DNA of 64,000 nucleotides from Leptasterias polaris (GCA_037783415.1 JAZGTN010000070.1:10062501-10126500); one strand, 5' to 3'. Counted from the first letter of the stretch, positions 25,340 to 37,215 are shown. Notes: generated from the sequence alone by a model not told the origin. A program made the numbers and translations.

Positions 25340-26104
25340 TTGCTTAGCTGCATACACCCTTCTCTTTCAAAAATGTTGGCTCACAAAAATTTGATTTCGT
25401 ATTTTATGTAGTATTCATAGCTTTGTTTTTGTATACACAGCTAACCAGTGAAACTGCTGAATTACAATCCAATTTATTGATGAGATGTCTAGTGCAATTA
25501 ATTTCCCATCACAGGGAACAATTTCCATAATTTAAGGAGCCTGATCAAGCAAGATAAACTAATCACGTTTCAAAGTCGAAGACAAATTGACATACAAAAT
25601 TTGACGTCAGATTTTGCCGCAGTACTTGAAGGGGGAAAAGTCCTGGAGGCTCTGAACTCCACTCTAGTGGAAATGATGGAGAAATTGTACTCAATCCAAT
25701 TGTTTTTGTACTTCAAGGCGATCTTTACGGGACTTTTAATAAATGTACAGGTGTTCTGAAAAATCTGTCTTCTTCTTTTTGTTCTCTCTCTCCCTGGGGG
25801 GAACAGATGGTTTCAATGCCAAATCAGCATTGACTCTGCTGTCTCGGGGAACAAATCTCATCAGCGGAAATGTTATTGACAATCAAACAGCTAATGAAAT
25901 ACAAGAATGGGTAATTTGGTCTGGGAGGAATTGAAATTCTACCTGAAGGATAATTTCACTTACATAATGGCATGGAGATATTACTATTATTTTGATTATT
26001 ATTATATATTTCTGGTAATGAAACCAAGGATGTCTCATACATGTAAGTGAGTAGCTCTCAAGCCTGAGGAAACCTGTAAACAAGGGTGCTTGCTATGTGA
26101 GCCA

Positions 26105-26345
26105 GAAAACACCAGGGTTAACCCTTACTCTTCCACACTAAGTGTTCATGGGTTCCTTTCTGTGCACTACCAATCCTTGTGCAAGGGACACACAGCTTAA
26201 TTTCCAATCAGCAGGGCAAAGCAATAATGGTAATACATGTAGTATCTCGCTCAAGTACACAAGTGTCAAGACCGGGACTCGAACACACACACTGCTGATC
26301 AGAAACACCAGAGCTTGAATCTGGTACTTTTAACACGTTGACTGC
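26105..26345 (-). mobile_element. tRNA-derived SINE, diverged copy
   Basis: Contains ACCGGGACTCGAACACACAC (complement of a B box) and an ACACAAGTGTC body block shared with the 29.4-kb SINE. The tail is degraded. Confidence 0.55.
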
Positions 26346-26709
26346 CGGTCATAAATTCGTAGGGGCATCCCATTTGCCAAGCATCTAAGTGTGGTGCGCA
26401 TGCGCGCATACCAAATAGGTATTTTTTTTTTTGTCTACATGTTGTAGCATACAAATTCTGATGATGTGTCCTCACCACTGCCAGAAGCGTATTCGTTGCG
26501 TTCTCAGCGATGCCAGTGTATTCAATTCACTATACAAAAGCCTTTCATTCTCTACGAGTATACTCGTAGTGGCAGAATCCGTTACACCTGTTACTACGAA
26601 TATACTCGTAGGCGGCAGTCAACGAGTTAACCCCTCGGCCATATAGACAATGTTGTTGTATCTCTGCACTTGTACTCAAATACTAAACGAGTACCATTTT
26701 GATAGTATG

Positions 26710-26888
26710 CATAGTGTTAGCCAGAGGGGTGTCTGGGTGTCTTTTGGACACCCTGTTTTAAATTTGGACACCCTGTTTTATCTGTCATTTTCATGTAAAT
26801 GGATTGTAAAGTGAACAATTTGGGCACCCAGTTTTTAAATTTCCAGCAAATTTGGACACCCTTTTACCAAATCCTGGCTACAACCTTG
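26710..26888. mobile_element. hAT-like MITE with 8-bp target duplication, copy 2
   Basis: Inverted copy of 21377-21554 (179 bp). Flanked by ATAGTATG on both sides (26702-26709 and 26889-26896). Confidence 0.8.
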
Positions 26889-27079
26889 ATAGTATGCGCA
26901 AAACAATTGTACCTCGGCACATACTTGTTTTGTCATGTACATCCGCGCTATTTTAAGCGACATACAATGTTCAACGTTTGGACAATTTCAAACTCGCGCC
27001 TAATGTCAATGCTACTTTAATAGATACAGCGTTTCTGCACTGACACAATGATTTTTGAGTATGGTTAAGATTTGCATAC

Positions 27080-27223
27080 CTTTTATTCCTGGGTGAATTC
27101 TGCGCCTGGTTTTGTTTGTCGTAGCCTCGTTTCTTGAATTTCTCGATGCCGGCCGCTACGTAGGATTGCTCATTCTCCATTTCAGCTCCGTCCAATACTA
27201 GTTTACCAGACATGTGGTACAAT
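27080..27223 (-). CDS. DCDC2: DCDC2-like protein, coding exon 5 (DCX domain 2, C-terminal part)
   Basis: A 144-nt exon from a GAAACAG acceptor to a GTATGC donor. It encodes residues 182-228 plus two bases of Arg229. LYHMSGKLVLDGAEMENEQ is followed by SYVAAGIEKFKKRGY, the typical DCX ending in which a Tyr-Val-Ala-Gly run precedes 'EKFKKxxY'. Domain 2 therefore spans about residues 133-215. After it comes a Gln/Asn-rich basic segment that begins the disordered half of the protein. Confidence 0.88.
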
Positions 27224-27696
27224 CTGTTTCAAAACAATTGATATTTCAAGCACAATTACAAGTCTGATTTAAGTATTTGCCGAAGATGTACACCAGTGTA
27301 TGGTTCCAGGCCTCCAGTTAACCCACGACACCCACAGCAAGTGCCGTGGTGCCCTGTGCTTTTGTAGTAGTGCTCTTGAAAAAGATCCGATACAAGTTTA
27401 CCCTTTCTCCTCAAAGTGCCCCTTACAAGAAGACAATAATCAGGTGTGAGTCAATTTTGAATAAAAGCCCTTCCCATAAATTTAGATTCATGCATCTGTA
27501 CAGACGACATTGGTTGGCAAACACCATTATAGAGTTCCGACTAGGCAGACACACAAATGCATGCATCACGCCACCATCAGCCCCCATACAAAAATGTGCG
27601 ATGTTCCTTCATTTTGCCAACCTGGCAACCACCCAAAATCAATTCAAACCCTTGGTGGGAAGAAAATACAAAGAAATCATTGATAACTTTTCTTAC

Positions 27697-27825
27697 TTTC
27701 TGACAGCACCGTTAGTGAGCGCGACTTTGTTGGTGATATAGTCTAGTGTATTCAGCATGCTGGCCTGTTGGTTCTTATGCAGTAACACTCTAACTGCGGG
27801 GTTGTCCTCCCCATTGCGGAAAACG
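27697..27825 (-). CDS. DCDC2: DCDC2-like protein, coding exon 4 (DCX domain 2, N-terminal part)
   Basis: A 129-nt exon between a CTTGCAG acceptor and a GTAAGA donor; its first base completes Tyr138. It encodes residues 139-180 plus two bases of Lys181: VFRNGEDNPAVRVLLHKN, then QQASMLNTLDYITNKVAL and TNGAVR|K. The 'VFRNGED' strand and the 'GAVRKLY' motif (completed in exon 5) mark the second DCX domain. Frame and junction phases agree with both neighbouring exons. Confidence 0.88.
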
Positions 27826-28585
27826 CTGCAAGAAATAACAAAAGTGATAAAAATGAAAATTCTTTATTATAGGCAAAGTTTACTGCGCCTCTTTCAATTT
27901 CCTAATGCTGCAAAGGGAAAGGGCACGGTAACCTTCCAGCGCTTACTGAAGCAAATAAATGACACAGCAATGCAAATCTATGGTGATTGCGTGGCTGGCT
28001 GGCCGCCTAATTTTCTTGCTGAATATTTTTGCTAAAGTAAGCAGAAAAATGAGCTTACTGTGAAGCAGCTCTACGAAATTGGAACTGAAATTGTTTACTT
28101 ATTTTTCATAATTGTGGGTGGGTCTAAGGATGTAATTGAAAATATAACTTTCAAAAGGTAAACAAACAAATACATTTTTTTAAGGAAAACAATAATCACT
28201 AATAAAACTAGATAAAATAACACTGCAACAACAAAAGGGCAACCCCCCCCCCCCCCTTCCTGAAAAAAAAGCCAATGTTTGGTTTAGAAATGAGTTCAGT
28301 TTTTTGTTTGTGAAACAACTTCTTCTCAGTTACATGATTAGCTGGGGCTATGCCAGTGTACAACCCATTTTTGAAAAGAAAAAGAACCCACCATGTATTA
28401 CAACTTCACGAAACTTCAGTTTTGTTGTCTGACTGACCCCCAAAAAAAAAATCATTTTGGCTGGCATCAGCTTTAAATTCTCAGCTCTGTTAGCAGTTTC
28501 TTTTCCTGGTACACATGAACAAATAAATGGTGAACCAACGCTTAAGAAAGCTGATCTTGAAAGAGCAGGTTAACTTTGTACTTAC

Positions 28586-28668
28586 TACACAACTTTTGGC
28601 CTTTCTTGCCTCTTGATGTATTTTGCTGATACCCGGATATTGCTGTGACCAACTGGATGGATGGGTCG
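28586..28668 (-). CDS. DCDC2: DCDC2-like protein, coding exon 3 (inter-DCX linker)
   Basis: An 83-nt exon from a TTTGTAG acceptor to a GTAAGT donor. It encodes residues 111-137 plus two bases of Tyr138: RPIHPVGHSNIRVSAKYIKR then QERPKVV. The segment matches the conserved DCDC2 inter-domain stretch ('hSRiNVSArf...') and enters the first strand of DCX domain 2. Both exon 2 and exon 1b end in the phase this exon requires. It is immediately flanked upstream by an ATT-repeat SINE tail (28686 on). Confidence 0.85.
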
Positions 28669-28685
28669 CTACAAATAAAAAACAA

Positions 28686-28865
28686 ATAATAATAATAATA
28701 ATAATAATATGGATTTATATCGCGCTTTATCACACCCAAGGGCGTCTCAAAGCGCTTCTTAACATTATTCCCCCTGGTCACTGGGCCATTTATTTCATTC
28801 CTTAAACCATCTCAGCTCCCTGGGGAGTATACAGCCTGTGCTGCAATATATGCGCTACTAAGCTA
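28686..28865 (-). mobile_element. SINE 3' part, truncated copy
   Basis: About 180 bp nearly identical to 29442-29618, including the ATT tail and the CAAGGGYGTCTCAAAGCGC block. It stops abruptly after CTACTAAGCTA, where the 29.4-kb copy continues into its head. Its tail abuts exon 3 of the DCDC2-like gene. Confidence 0.7.
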
Positions 28866-29441
28866 TAGCCCGTTTCACACGAGCTTTCTAAACCATGGTC
28901 GTTGGGAACGAAATCGCATCGGTGTCATGAAATCGCAAATTTGCGTCGTGTGAAAGGAATCCGTGTGATGAAATTACCTGGGACCCGCGTTATAAACAAC
29001 CGGGATCAAGACCTCCTCCAAAAATCGCATCCCTGTTTAGAATCGCCAAGATCGGTCGTGTGAAACGATGCACGTTTATGATACCAAGGTCCCATGCGAT
29101 CGCACAACGATCGCGCATGCGCAGCGGGAGAAATGTTGTTTGTTTGTTCGAGTATTCCTTCCTCCGTTAAAATGGCGTCGGTGGAAGAAATGTTCGTGTC
29201 GCAAATTATGTTAAGTTACCTTTGTTTTTGGATTTGGCATTTCCACTTTCCATCTCTGACAAAACACTTTCCGCTACATTCATCTTCGGAGTTTGTCAGG
29301 AAACTGAGAATTCGCACGAAAAAGCAGAAATGTCGCGCCGAGAAAACGATCGATGGTACCCTACACGCATTTACGTAACATTAAACGGGACACCGACAGA
29401 GAACCAGCGAACTAATGAATAACCAATGATGACCTTTGACA

Positions 29442-29806
29442 CATAATAATAATAATAATAATATGGATTTATATCGCGCTTTATCACACCCAAGGGTGTC
29501 TCAAAGCGCTTCTTAAAATTTTTCCCCTGGTCACTGGGCCATTTATTTCATTCCTTAAACCATCTCAGCTCCCTGGGGAGTATACAGCCTGTGCTGCAAT
29601 ATATGCGCTACTAAGCTAAATCAATCACAAGAACCATCTCTGCCCTCACAGGTACCCATTTTACCCCTGGGTGGAGAGAAGCAATTATAGTTAAGTGTCT
29701 TGCTCAGGGACACAAGTGTCACGACCGGGACTCGAACCCACACTCTGCTGAACAGAAACACCAGAGCTTGAGTTCGGTGCTCTTAACCGCTCGGCCACGA
29801 CACGCC
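29442..29806 (-). mobile_element. Full-length tRNA-derived SINE
   Basis: Read on the minus strand, it begins with a tRNA-like head GTCGTGGCCGAGCGGTTAAG (A box) and GGGTTCGAGTCCCGG (B box). A body with GAGCAAGACACTTAACT follows, then an L2-like tail ending GCGCGATATAAATCC and ATT repeats. The head resembles tRNA-Leu/Ser but has no cloverleaf closure, so it is not a tRNA gene. Confidence 0.75.
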
Positions 29807-30007
29807 ACAAGAAGCAAGTTTGTAAGAAAGTAAAACAAAACTACCCATGATGTGTTCAATAGTTTTTCAAGCTGCAGGTTACAAACATTAACAGAGTTGG
29901 TCAAAAATAAAGCTGACATATTCTTACCAAATTTTCAATGAGTAATATCTTGATTTATGACAGAAGTTTTCAGTAAAACAATTAACACAAAGAATATTTC
30001 AGATTAC

Positions 30008-30070
30008 CTTGATTGCTTTGCGACCGTTGTGATTTTCAATATTTGGAAACATATCGCCATCTTCCTCCAT
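30008..30070 (-). CDS. DCDC2: Putative alternative first coding exon (1b) of the DCDC2-like gene
   Basis: On the minus strand an ATG in good context (A at -3, G at +4) opens a 21-codon frame, MEEDGDMFPNIENHNGRKAI plus K, that ends exactly at a GTAATC donor (30007). It ends on a codon boundary, so it splices in frame to exon 3 at 28668. In-frame stops lie upstream (TAA near 30101), and no convincing acceptor precedes it, as expected for a first exon. A TATA box and initiator lie 465-493 bp upstream. The predicted product is 892 residues with only the second DCX domain and the tail. That it is transcribed is inference from sequence signals; a cryptic or unrelated small exon remains possible. 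Confidence 0.5.
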
Positions 30071-30535
30071 TTTGATTTCTATTTTTTGTCGTTTGGTGTA
30101 AAATTAAATTCCAGATATCATGTTAAAAAAGAATCCTACAAAGAAATCCGTGGTCACTTTGTCAGTATTCGCCGAGTGTTAGTCATCCAAAGGACCTGTC
30201 TTCTGGTTGTAGATCAACACAATATCCCGTAGAGAAAGGAAGGTTGAAGTTTTTCACGACAAGATGTCAGAGTCGAAATCAGCTAACACTCGGTAATGAA
30301 GAAAGCTCCACACACAATCAGAAAGAAAGGGTGAGAAATCGCACAAAATAAGAAGGTTGGTGAGCTGTCCGGAACGTCACACTTCACTAAGAAGAGATAA
30401 CTAACGCTATCAACATTAGGGAGAGTTACTTTGGTTCTCTCTCAACTGCTCTGAAAGATGTTGGCTTCAATACTTTCCCCACATCAAGGCGTTCGCCGAC
30501 TGAAAACGAGGAGTCCAAAAGATGGAATAGGAACT
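30071..30535 (-). other. Predicted 5' UTR of the exon 1b transcript
   Basis: Leader between the predicted start site and the exon 1b ATG. It contains several upstream ATGs; the nearest is a complete five-codon upstream ORF at 30121-30104 (ATG ATA TCT GGA ATT TAA). The leader could be shorter if an intron is removed. No other gene is seen here. Confidence 0.3.
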
Positions 30536-30563
30536 GAGTGGTACTTGTATCGGCTCTTATATA
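30532..30563 (-). promoter_or_regulatory. TATA box plus initiator, candidate internal promoter
   Basis: Read on the minus strand, TATATAA occupies 30563-30557 within GGTTATATAAGAGCC. A CTCAGTTCC initiator match (TCAGTT) puts its +1 A at 30535. The spacing from the first T of TATA to the A is 28 nt, the usual TATA-to-start distance. It lies inside the 12.5-kb intron 2 of the DCDC2-like gene, on the same strand, upstream of exon 1b. No downstream promoter element is obvious at +28. Confidence 0.5.
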
Positions 30564-31498
30564 ACCAACCCCTAAGCGCACTCATATCACTGTTCTCTTA
30601 TATCAGTCGCATCCCATACAAGACCACGAGCTTCTATTGGATAGATCTTCTAATTGCAGTGGGAGAAATGGAACCATCCAACATTTCTCTCTCTCTATCT
30701 GTGATGACAGCAGCCTAATGATGTTGTCCGACTTCATTTTCTGTGTTGCAGGGTGGACTGTTCCAATTCGTAGAAAGGTTAGATCTCTTTCGGGACATGG
30801 AGACTGTCATAACAAGGCATTATCACTATGGTAACCAAGGCCTTTCTCGGATTTATTTGTGCTTAGAAATCTTGAAAAAAAACTTGTAACAGTGCTGGAC
30901 ATGTACATATGGCCATATTTCATGGCCCAGTAGAGCACTCATGTAAATGTACCACAGAAGTCCACGCTTACGGCCCAGGGAAACGATTTCATCCATCAAT
31001 TTCGCATAGCAAAATAGTAAGACTGAACTTGTTTTGTGCACACTGATCATGAATGTTTAATATTGAGTAGCAACTCCTGATTTTTGAGAAGCAACTCATG
31101 CATTTTGTGTAGCAATTTGCTCTGCTGTACAAGGGAAATCATTCACTGCTTTACAGGGGGGCTCTGATTCTATGGACTGCAAGGGGTAGCAGGGCTAGAA
31201 TTTTACAATGGACCGCAGATCCAGAGGCCAGTAGTTTCAGTGTCAGGCCAGTAGACTTAGGATCAGGGGCCAATTTCATAAAGCTGTTCTAAGCAGAAAA
31301 TACTGCTTGACAAATTTCTTTGCTAAGCAATATTTGAGTGGGACACCAGTCACAACAATGCAAACTGTATGTAATTTTGGCTGGTAACCTGTTTCTGCTA
31401 AGCAATACTTTTCTGTGCTGAGCAAGTTTTTGTGCTTACATGCTGTATGAAATTGGGCCCTGTTGACTAGTCAAGTTGTTTTGTGTTTTTGAATAACA

Positions 31499-31726
31499 AT
31501 AGATAGTTCCCAGTAGACGCCATCTTTACGGGCAAATCGCATTTTGGCTTGCAGGCGCGTCAAGCGCTCTAATTATTAACGCAGCCGCGTCATTCACTAA
31601 CCAATCATGCAATGAGTTTGGTGAAATGTGCGCGTGCTGCACGCCGTTCTCACGCGTAACGCACGACTGTGTGTTCCAAATTGCCCGTAAAGATGGCCGA
31701 TTTACGTCATATTGCAACCTATCTAT
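31499..31726. mobile_element. 228-bp ATAGATAG MITE, copy 1
   Basis: Ends ATAGATAGTTCCCAGTAG and GTCATATTGCAACCTATCTAT. Sub-terminal GCCATCTTTACGGGCAA and TTGCCCGTAAAGATGGC form the inverted repeat. The interior is CpG-rich. Copy 2 at 60665-60892 has the same length in inverted orientation. Confidence 0.75.
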
Positions 31727-32394
31727 ACATGATGTACCTCACTGTGTAATATCAAGGCAAAACCAAGTCTCGACATACCCTACCAGTCCTCCAAACCCTG
31801 AGTTGTTTGTGTTTTTAAATAGCACGTTTCTATAGATCAAGTGTATTTTCAGGCATGTCAGGGGGATGCAATCTATAGAAGCCTCATTTACTTCCTGGCC
31901 TCATCAAGCCGCAGAAATGCCTTGGTTGCCATGGTGACACCTCTCTCCAACAGACTTGAGTTGGAACACATGTACACGTACGTACGGCTTCACCTTTTGG
32001 AGGCCTGTTTTGATTTAAAATCTGCACCGGCTAGCTCAATGGAGGCCGACAAATATCAGAGCTTGAAATCAGGGGGGAAAAATCCACAAGACTGCAGGGC
32101 TTAGTAGCTCAAAATGTTTAGTGTCAAAGACCAGAATATACATTTTTTATTACAAGGCCAGGATTTCATGAGAAACAATTTTAGTTTAGCGTGTGAACGA
32201 ATTCCCTGACAAACCATACAGTGCACAAGCCCGGTAAAACGTGACCACCGACTTTGATGTGAAATTTTAATGAGTTGTGCTTCTGAAAATTAGAAAGGGG
32301 ATGTGGGTAATGTCGTGTGAATTACTTTAAAGGCAATCTCATCGTTTAAAAAAAGAAGTTAATAGAGCAAAATTAAATTAATTGTTTATAATTC

Positions 32395-32520
32395 TGGACA
32401 TACTGAGCCATAGCTCCTGACTACCTTTGTTTGTTTTTTCTCAATGACTTTGTACAGTGCATTGGGACTCCGTGTGCAATGCGCTTTATAGGAACTGTTT
32501 ATTAATTATTATTATTATTA
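32395..32520 (+). mobile_element. L2-like LINE or SINE 3' tail
   Basis: TGGGACTCCGTGTGCAATGC then GCTTTATAGGAA and an ATT repeat: the same tail type as the L2-like elements elsewhere in the window. No coding part is left. Confidence 0.45.
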
Positions 32521-34065
32521 GCCAAGTATTTGCATCCCCTTTGTATCAGGTGAGTTCATGTAGTTCAGTTGTTCACCTATAATTCTAATGGTTTTATGAA
32601 ATCTTGTTCCTTTTAAAGATCTCTACTCTGTGTGCTTTGCTGGGATGTATACAACAAAAAGCATCTCTTTAGAACTCCTTGCCTGGTGCACGTTTCCCTC
32701 CATCCTACAATCTAGACTGTTTTAAGAGGAATGTCAATTCCTACCTTCACTTCGCCTGAGTTATTTTCAACTTAAATATATTTGTCTTGCACTTGCAGCC
32801 CCTCACCAAGAGTGGTTTTTAAGCCATAATTGGGGTGAACTTATAAACAAAAAATCAAAGATCCCTGATGAACAATTGCCCCAACAAGGTACATGTATAA
32901 CATCCTCACACACTAATCCTCCACTCCACCTCAAGAGTCTTGTAAGAAGAAAATATACGAAGGACATGTACAAGACTGGGAGGGGGGGGATGCCAGCTTC
33001 AATGTCTAGTTACCATGGCAACATAGACTTAAAAACAGATGTTTTCAACCATGCATGCAATAAAACCATAAGAGAACTCACCGGATAAATGGCATTGATG
33101 CAGAATTGTGAATTAGCATAATTCGGATACGTGCATGTGTGTGCTTTCAATGAAATTCAGATTTTTAAAGTAGGATCTGATCAGCTTTACATGCTGGGGT
33201 TATCAAATTTTAATGAGCAAATTCTTTATACATGTGCTCCATTCGTGTACTGTATTCATCATTTAGTCTTGAGGATCAAATTCTGCCCTTGCGATCACCA
33301 CTCTTCGCTTACAGGGTGAGCGCCGAATTTCTGCACTACATGTAGCTGTGTAAGTACATAAGCAAAGAATGCGCACTCTTAAGTCAAAATTCCCTGCTAT
33401 CCTGTGAAATACGCTTGGCATAAGCATGGTATTCTCTGCTTCCATAATCGCCAACTCTCCGCTTACGGCTTAGCAGAGCCATGAAATTGGGCCCAGTCTT
33501 GACACAGTCTTGAAACATTTTGTACTTTCCTGTCACTTTGTCAGGGCCAATAAGCACAAAGAGGAGCTCCAGGACAAAAACAATTATGCTTACCAGATTA
33601 AAGGGTTACCAGCCAAAACACCATTTGTGACCATGGTATACCCTGCTCATTTTTGCTTAGCAGAAACTTGTTAAGCAGAGTTTTTTCCTAAGCAGCTCTA
33701 GGAAATGTTGCCCTAGAGGCAAGTGCCTTCAATCATGCCACACGAGAACCTTTAAATCTCATGTGTTTTACATGGACTACTTTGATACTCAACAGAATCG
33801 AAAGATATTTGTTAGACTCAAAATCGACTTTTGAACATAAGATTGTTCTAAAAGATATTACACAGTGAGAAAACTAGAAAACACAAGACCATTGGGCTTG
33901 TCCGGTCATGAGTTTACTGGCCTGATGCCAAAGCCACTGGCCGCAAGTGCCAGTGGTCCAGTGGTCCAGTATAAAATTAGAGCCTTGACAACAAACTGTA
34001 TTACAGCTGTGTGAATGTGAACAGCTCAGACTGTCATTTACACTCACTGTGATAAATCACTTGTA

Positions 34066-34428
34066 TTAAAGGCCCTGTACACTATTGGTAAGATCGAAAA
34101 ACACAAATGTTCACAGATTCACACATAACTTACATGATTTAAAGTAAGTAATGGTAGAAAGGGTTCCTTAAAATATTTCTGCCTGAAATGCTATCGTTTC
34201 TGAGAAATGAGTAAAACAATAGTTTTTATCGCGCGCGATAATAAACTCGATGTTTGAAAAACAGAAAACACATAAGGTCTTTTTTCACTATTTTCTCGTG
34301 ATCTCGATGACCAATTGAGCTCAAATTTTCACAGGTTTGTTATTTCATGTATGTGGTTGATTACACAAAACATGAACACTGTCTGTGATTATTTTGTCAG
34401 CTCTACCAATCCTGTATAATACCTTTAA
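34066..34428. mobile_element. 363-bp TTAA-bounded MITE, copy 2
   Basis: TTAAAGGCCCTGTACAC ... GTATAATACCTTTAA, inverted relative to 20190-20552 with few mismatches. The central palindrome here is ATCGCGCGCGAT. Confidence 0.75.
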
Positions 34429-36845
34429 AGGTTTCATGGTAACCAACAACAAAGGTGAGGTTGGAGTATTAAAGGTACATTATTACACAAGATTGATGGA
34501 GCTGGAAAAACAGTGTGCATGTTTTGTGTGTGATCAGCCATGAAATAAACCTGTGAAAATTTAGGCTTCATCCGTTGTGTGAGAAATAGTGATAAACCAC
34601 GCACTATTTTCAGCAAAAGAACACTTTGTCCTTATTGATTGTAACAACCGAAATAATTATTATTTTTTTATTTAAAGGTTTTCAGATACAGTTTTCTCAA
34701 CTATGACTTTATTTTCTAGGGCAATATTTCACACACAAAAATGCTTCAAGTGTGAACTTCATAACCAGAAAGCTTTTCAGACTACAAGTAAACGGGGTTT
34801 ATTACCCTAACGCTATTCCTGTAGACCTTTAATATTTTAAAGTAGGAATCCTTAGTCCGAGCAAACTAACAGGTGGTCTTTTGATCAAAGCTTGATCTCT
34901 GTTTACCATTAGAGTCATTCCAATCGATCTCAATTTCCTGATTCAGACAATGGATCTGAAGAATTTCAAAGAACAAGCCTACCACCAGTACTATAGTATT
35001 TTCGCACAGTAAACCAACCATTGCGCTCTTTTCTGCAGCATTCAAAGACTTTCGATTCCTACAGACACGATTTACAGAAATTAGCAAAGAAATAATTGGT
35101 TAATTCAATCAGAAAGTCGATAAATCTATTTATGTTTATTTATGTTTTTAATGATTGTATATCGCCTAAAATCACAAAGCTGGACAGCCACTTCAAGGTG
35201 AGGGCTACACTTAACTGATTTGGGCTATTGACCCAAATCAACCAGGGGCATGTTGCACACTACTCCTGTGGCTGAAACAGGGTTACCCCCTTCACAGCCC
35301 AAAGTTTTCTATCAGATTTTATGATTTTCCAATGGAACTGCCCTTGCAAAATGAAAACAGCCTTGCCCACTCAACAAATTTAACTAGTTGTATGTTGTCA
35401 CCATTTTTGCTTTGTAAGGTACAAATTCTGCACAAGCTGTGCACTGTCAACGATTTAAATGAGTCGAATTTAACAATATTTTGTACACGTTGTAATGGTT
35501 GCTACATACATGTATGTATGTGACAACATTTGAAAATAATGTACCAATCAGGAAGTATCTAACAACTGGACTGGTACACTCCCACCTGAACTTTACAAAG
35601 AATTACACAACAATCAAGACTTGCCAAACACTAATGGTGCAACTGTACATTTCATCAGCAAGTTTGTTACAGCTTTGGCAACAGTTAAGCCAGTGTTTTG
35701 TTGTTTATAGAAATATTGATTTTTGTTGATAGAAGTGATCACCATTAGGACTCTGAGGGTCTCTCTCAGTCTACAAAACAGTAATACAAGAAAGTGGGTA
35801 GTTAAGGCAATATAATGGGAGTGATTGTCAATAACTCCCTTGCTGTAAATACATAATGTTGCTGTTAGTGTCGTTGATCTTTTACATAAATAATAATTCA
35901 CAGTTCTTATTAGCGAAGGACAAAGCAATAATGTGTCTGCTGAAGGACACATGTGTCAAGAGCGGGACTCGAACCAACTCTAAAATGTACACAGGTGTGT
36001 ACATGTGTTCACATACATGTAGTAGAGGTCTTGAATAAATTTCAAAATAACCCCCCCCAAAAAGTGTGACAGTTTTTTTGCCGTTTTCTCAGCAAGTACA
36101 CACTGTATTCAGCTGAAACTTTCACACACTACATGTATGTAATTGTTTCTCTCTTTATAACTTTGTCTATAGATAAATCAACGATACATGTATGTTGACA
36201 AAAACCAATTCATGACCCTACTCTTTCTAACCGCTTTGGCCCTTACTGTTTGCAAAAAAATTTTAAATAAATAAAATGGCCTTGCCCTCTCAAAAATGAA
36301 ACGACAGGCCTGGAAAAAACTCATTTAATGTAAATCAATTATTTTGAATTGAAACCTTCAAAAGAAGCCTCACAACGAAAACTAATGCCGCCTGCTCAGA
36401 CGTCAAAAGTCTGCCATGACAACAGATCTGATTAAAGGGAATTTATATCAATTTTATTTATAATCTTTTTTTTGGGGGGGGAAGTAAATTAATAACCATC
36501 AGATACGGATACAGAAAAACAAATTCAGGGTAAAAAAAAACAACTAGAAAAAATTTGTTTGTTTTGTAAGGGATTTGGTGCACCTTCATATGGATTAGAT
36601 ACATGTAGCAAAGGCTTATTTTCAATTGCAGCTTTATTTACTGATTTTTGAGGTCATCAAAGCTTGCAGGTTCCAACTTTGATCAAATTTGAGAGGGAAA
36701 TATTACTCTGGAGAATTGGTCGATGAAATGGAAATGAACTTGATTTATCAGTGATGTGCTCATTAGTCTGAGATGAATCAAAGAGTTTTCAACTGATGAT
36801 TGCCAATTCCGTCCTTTGTCTTTAGATGTGAAGAGGGCCATCGTA

Positions 36846-37215
36846 TTAAAGGGACACGTTGCCTTTGATTTTGATGCTTTGGGCTATAAAACATGGTTTG
36901 TTATGAAATAAATATGTTTGGACAAAGTAGCACTGAATGATCCACACAAACATCTCAAAATTACGTGGTTTTTCTTTTACTTCTTGAACTAACACGGTCC
37001 GCTATTTTTTTGAGTTAAAAACTTGGCTCTACAAAAAGGCGCCCATGTACATGTAGTTCACAACATAAAAGGAACACCACACAATTTGGAGGCATATTTG
37101 TGTGGATAAATTCTACTTTTAAAACATCTTTCTAACAAAAGGCATTTAATAACAAACGGTTTCAAACGTTTTTCACAGCCCAAGTTGCCCAATCCGAGGC
37201 AACGTGTCCCTTTAA
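36846..37215. mobile_element. 370-bp TTAA-bounded MITE with 19-bp perfect ends
   Basis: Ends TTAAAGGGACACGTTGCCT (36846-36864) and AGGCAACGTGTCCCTTTAA (37197-37215) are exact reverse complements. No coding potential. Confidence 0.75.

Larger units (their letters stand above)
21742..27079 (-). other. DCDC2: Intron 5 of the DCDC2-like gene
   Basis: A 5.3-kb intron. It carries a LINE 3' fragment (22640-22851), a TTAA-type MITE relative (about 23700-23980), a 706-bp TAGACTGTGCAAG element (24634-25339), a tRNA-derived SINE (about 26105-26345) and a hAT-like MITE (26710-26888). No further exon seen. Confidence 0.7.

Noticed and set aside
29094..29422. ATGGCGTCGGTGGAAG start-like frames in the CpG-rich block
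   Set aside because: Two overlapping short frames with no domain; more likely part of the inserted element between the SINE copies.
29700..29806. Possible tRNA gene
   Set aside because: A and B boxes are present, but the acceptor stem does not close and an L2-like tail follows, so it is a SINE head. The same applies to the tRNA-like pieces near 6830, 12065 and 57785.
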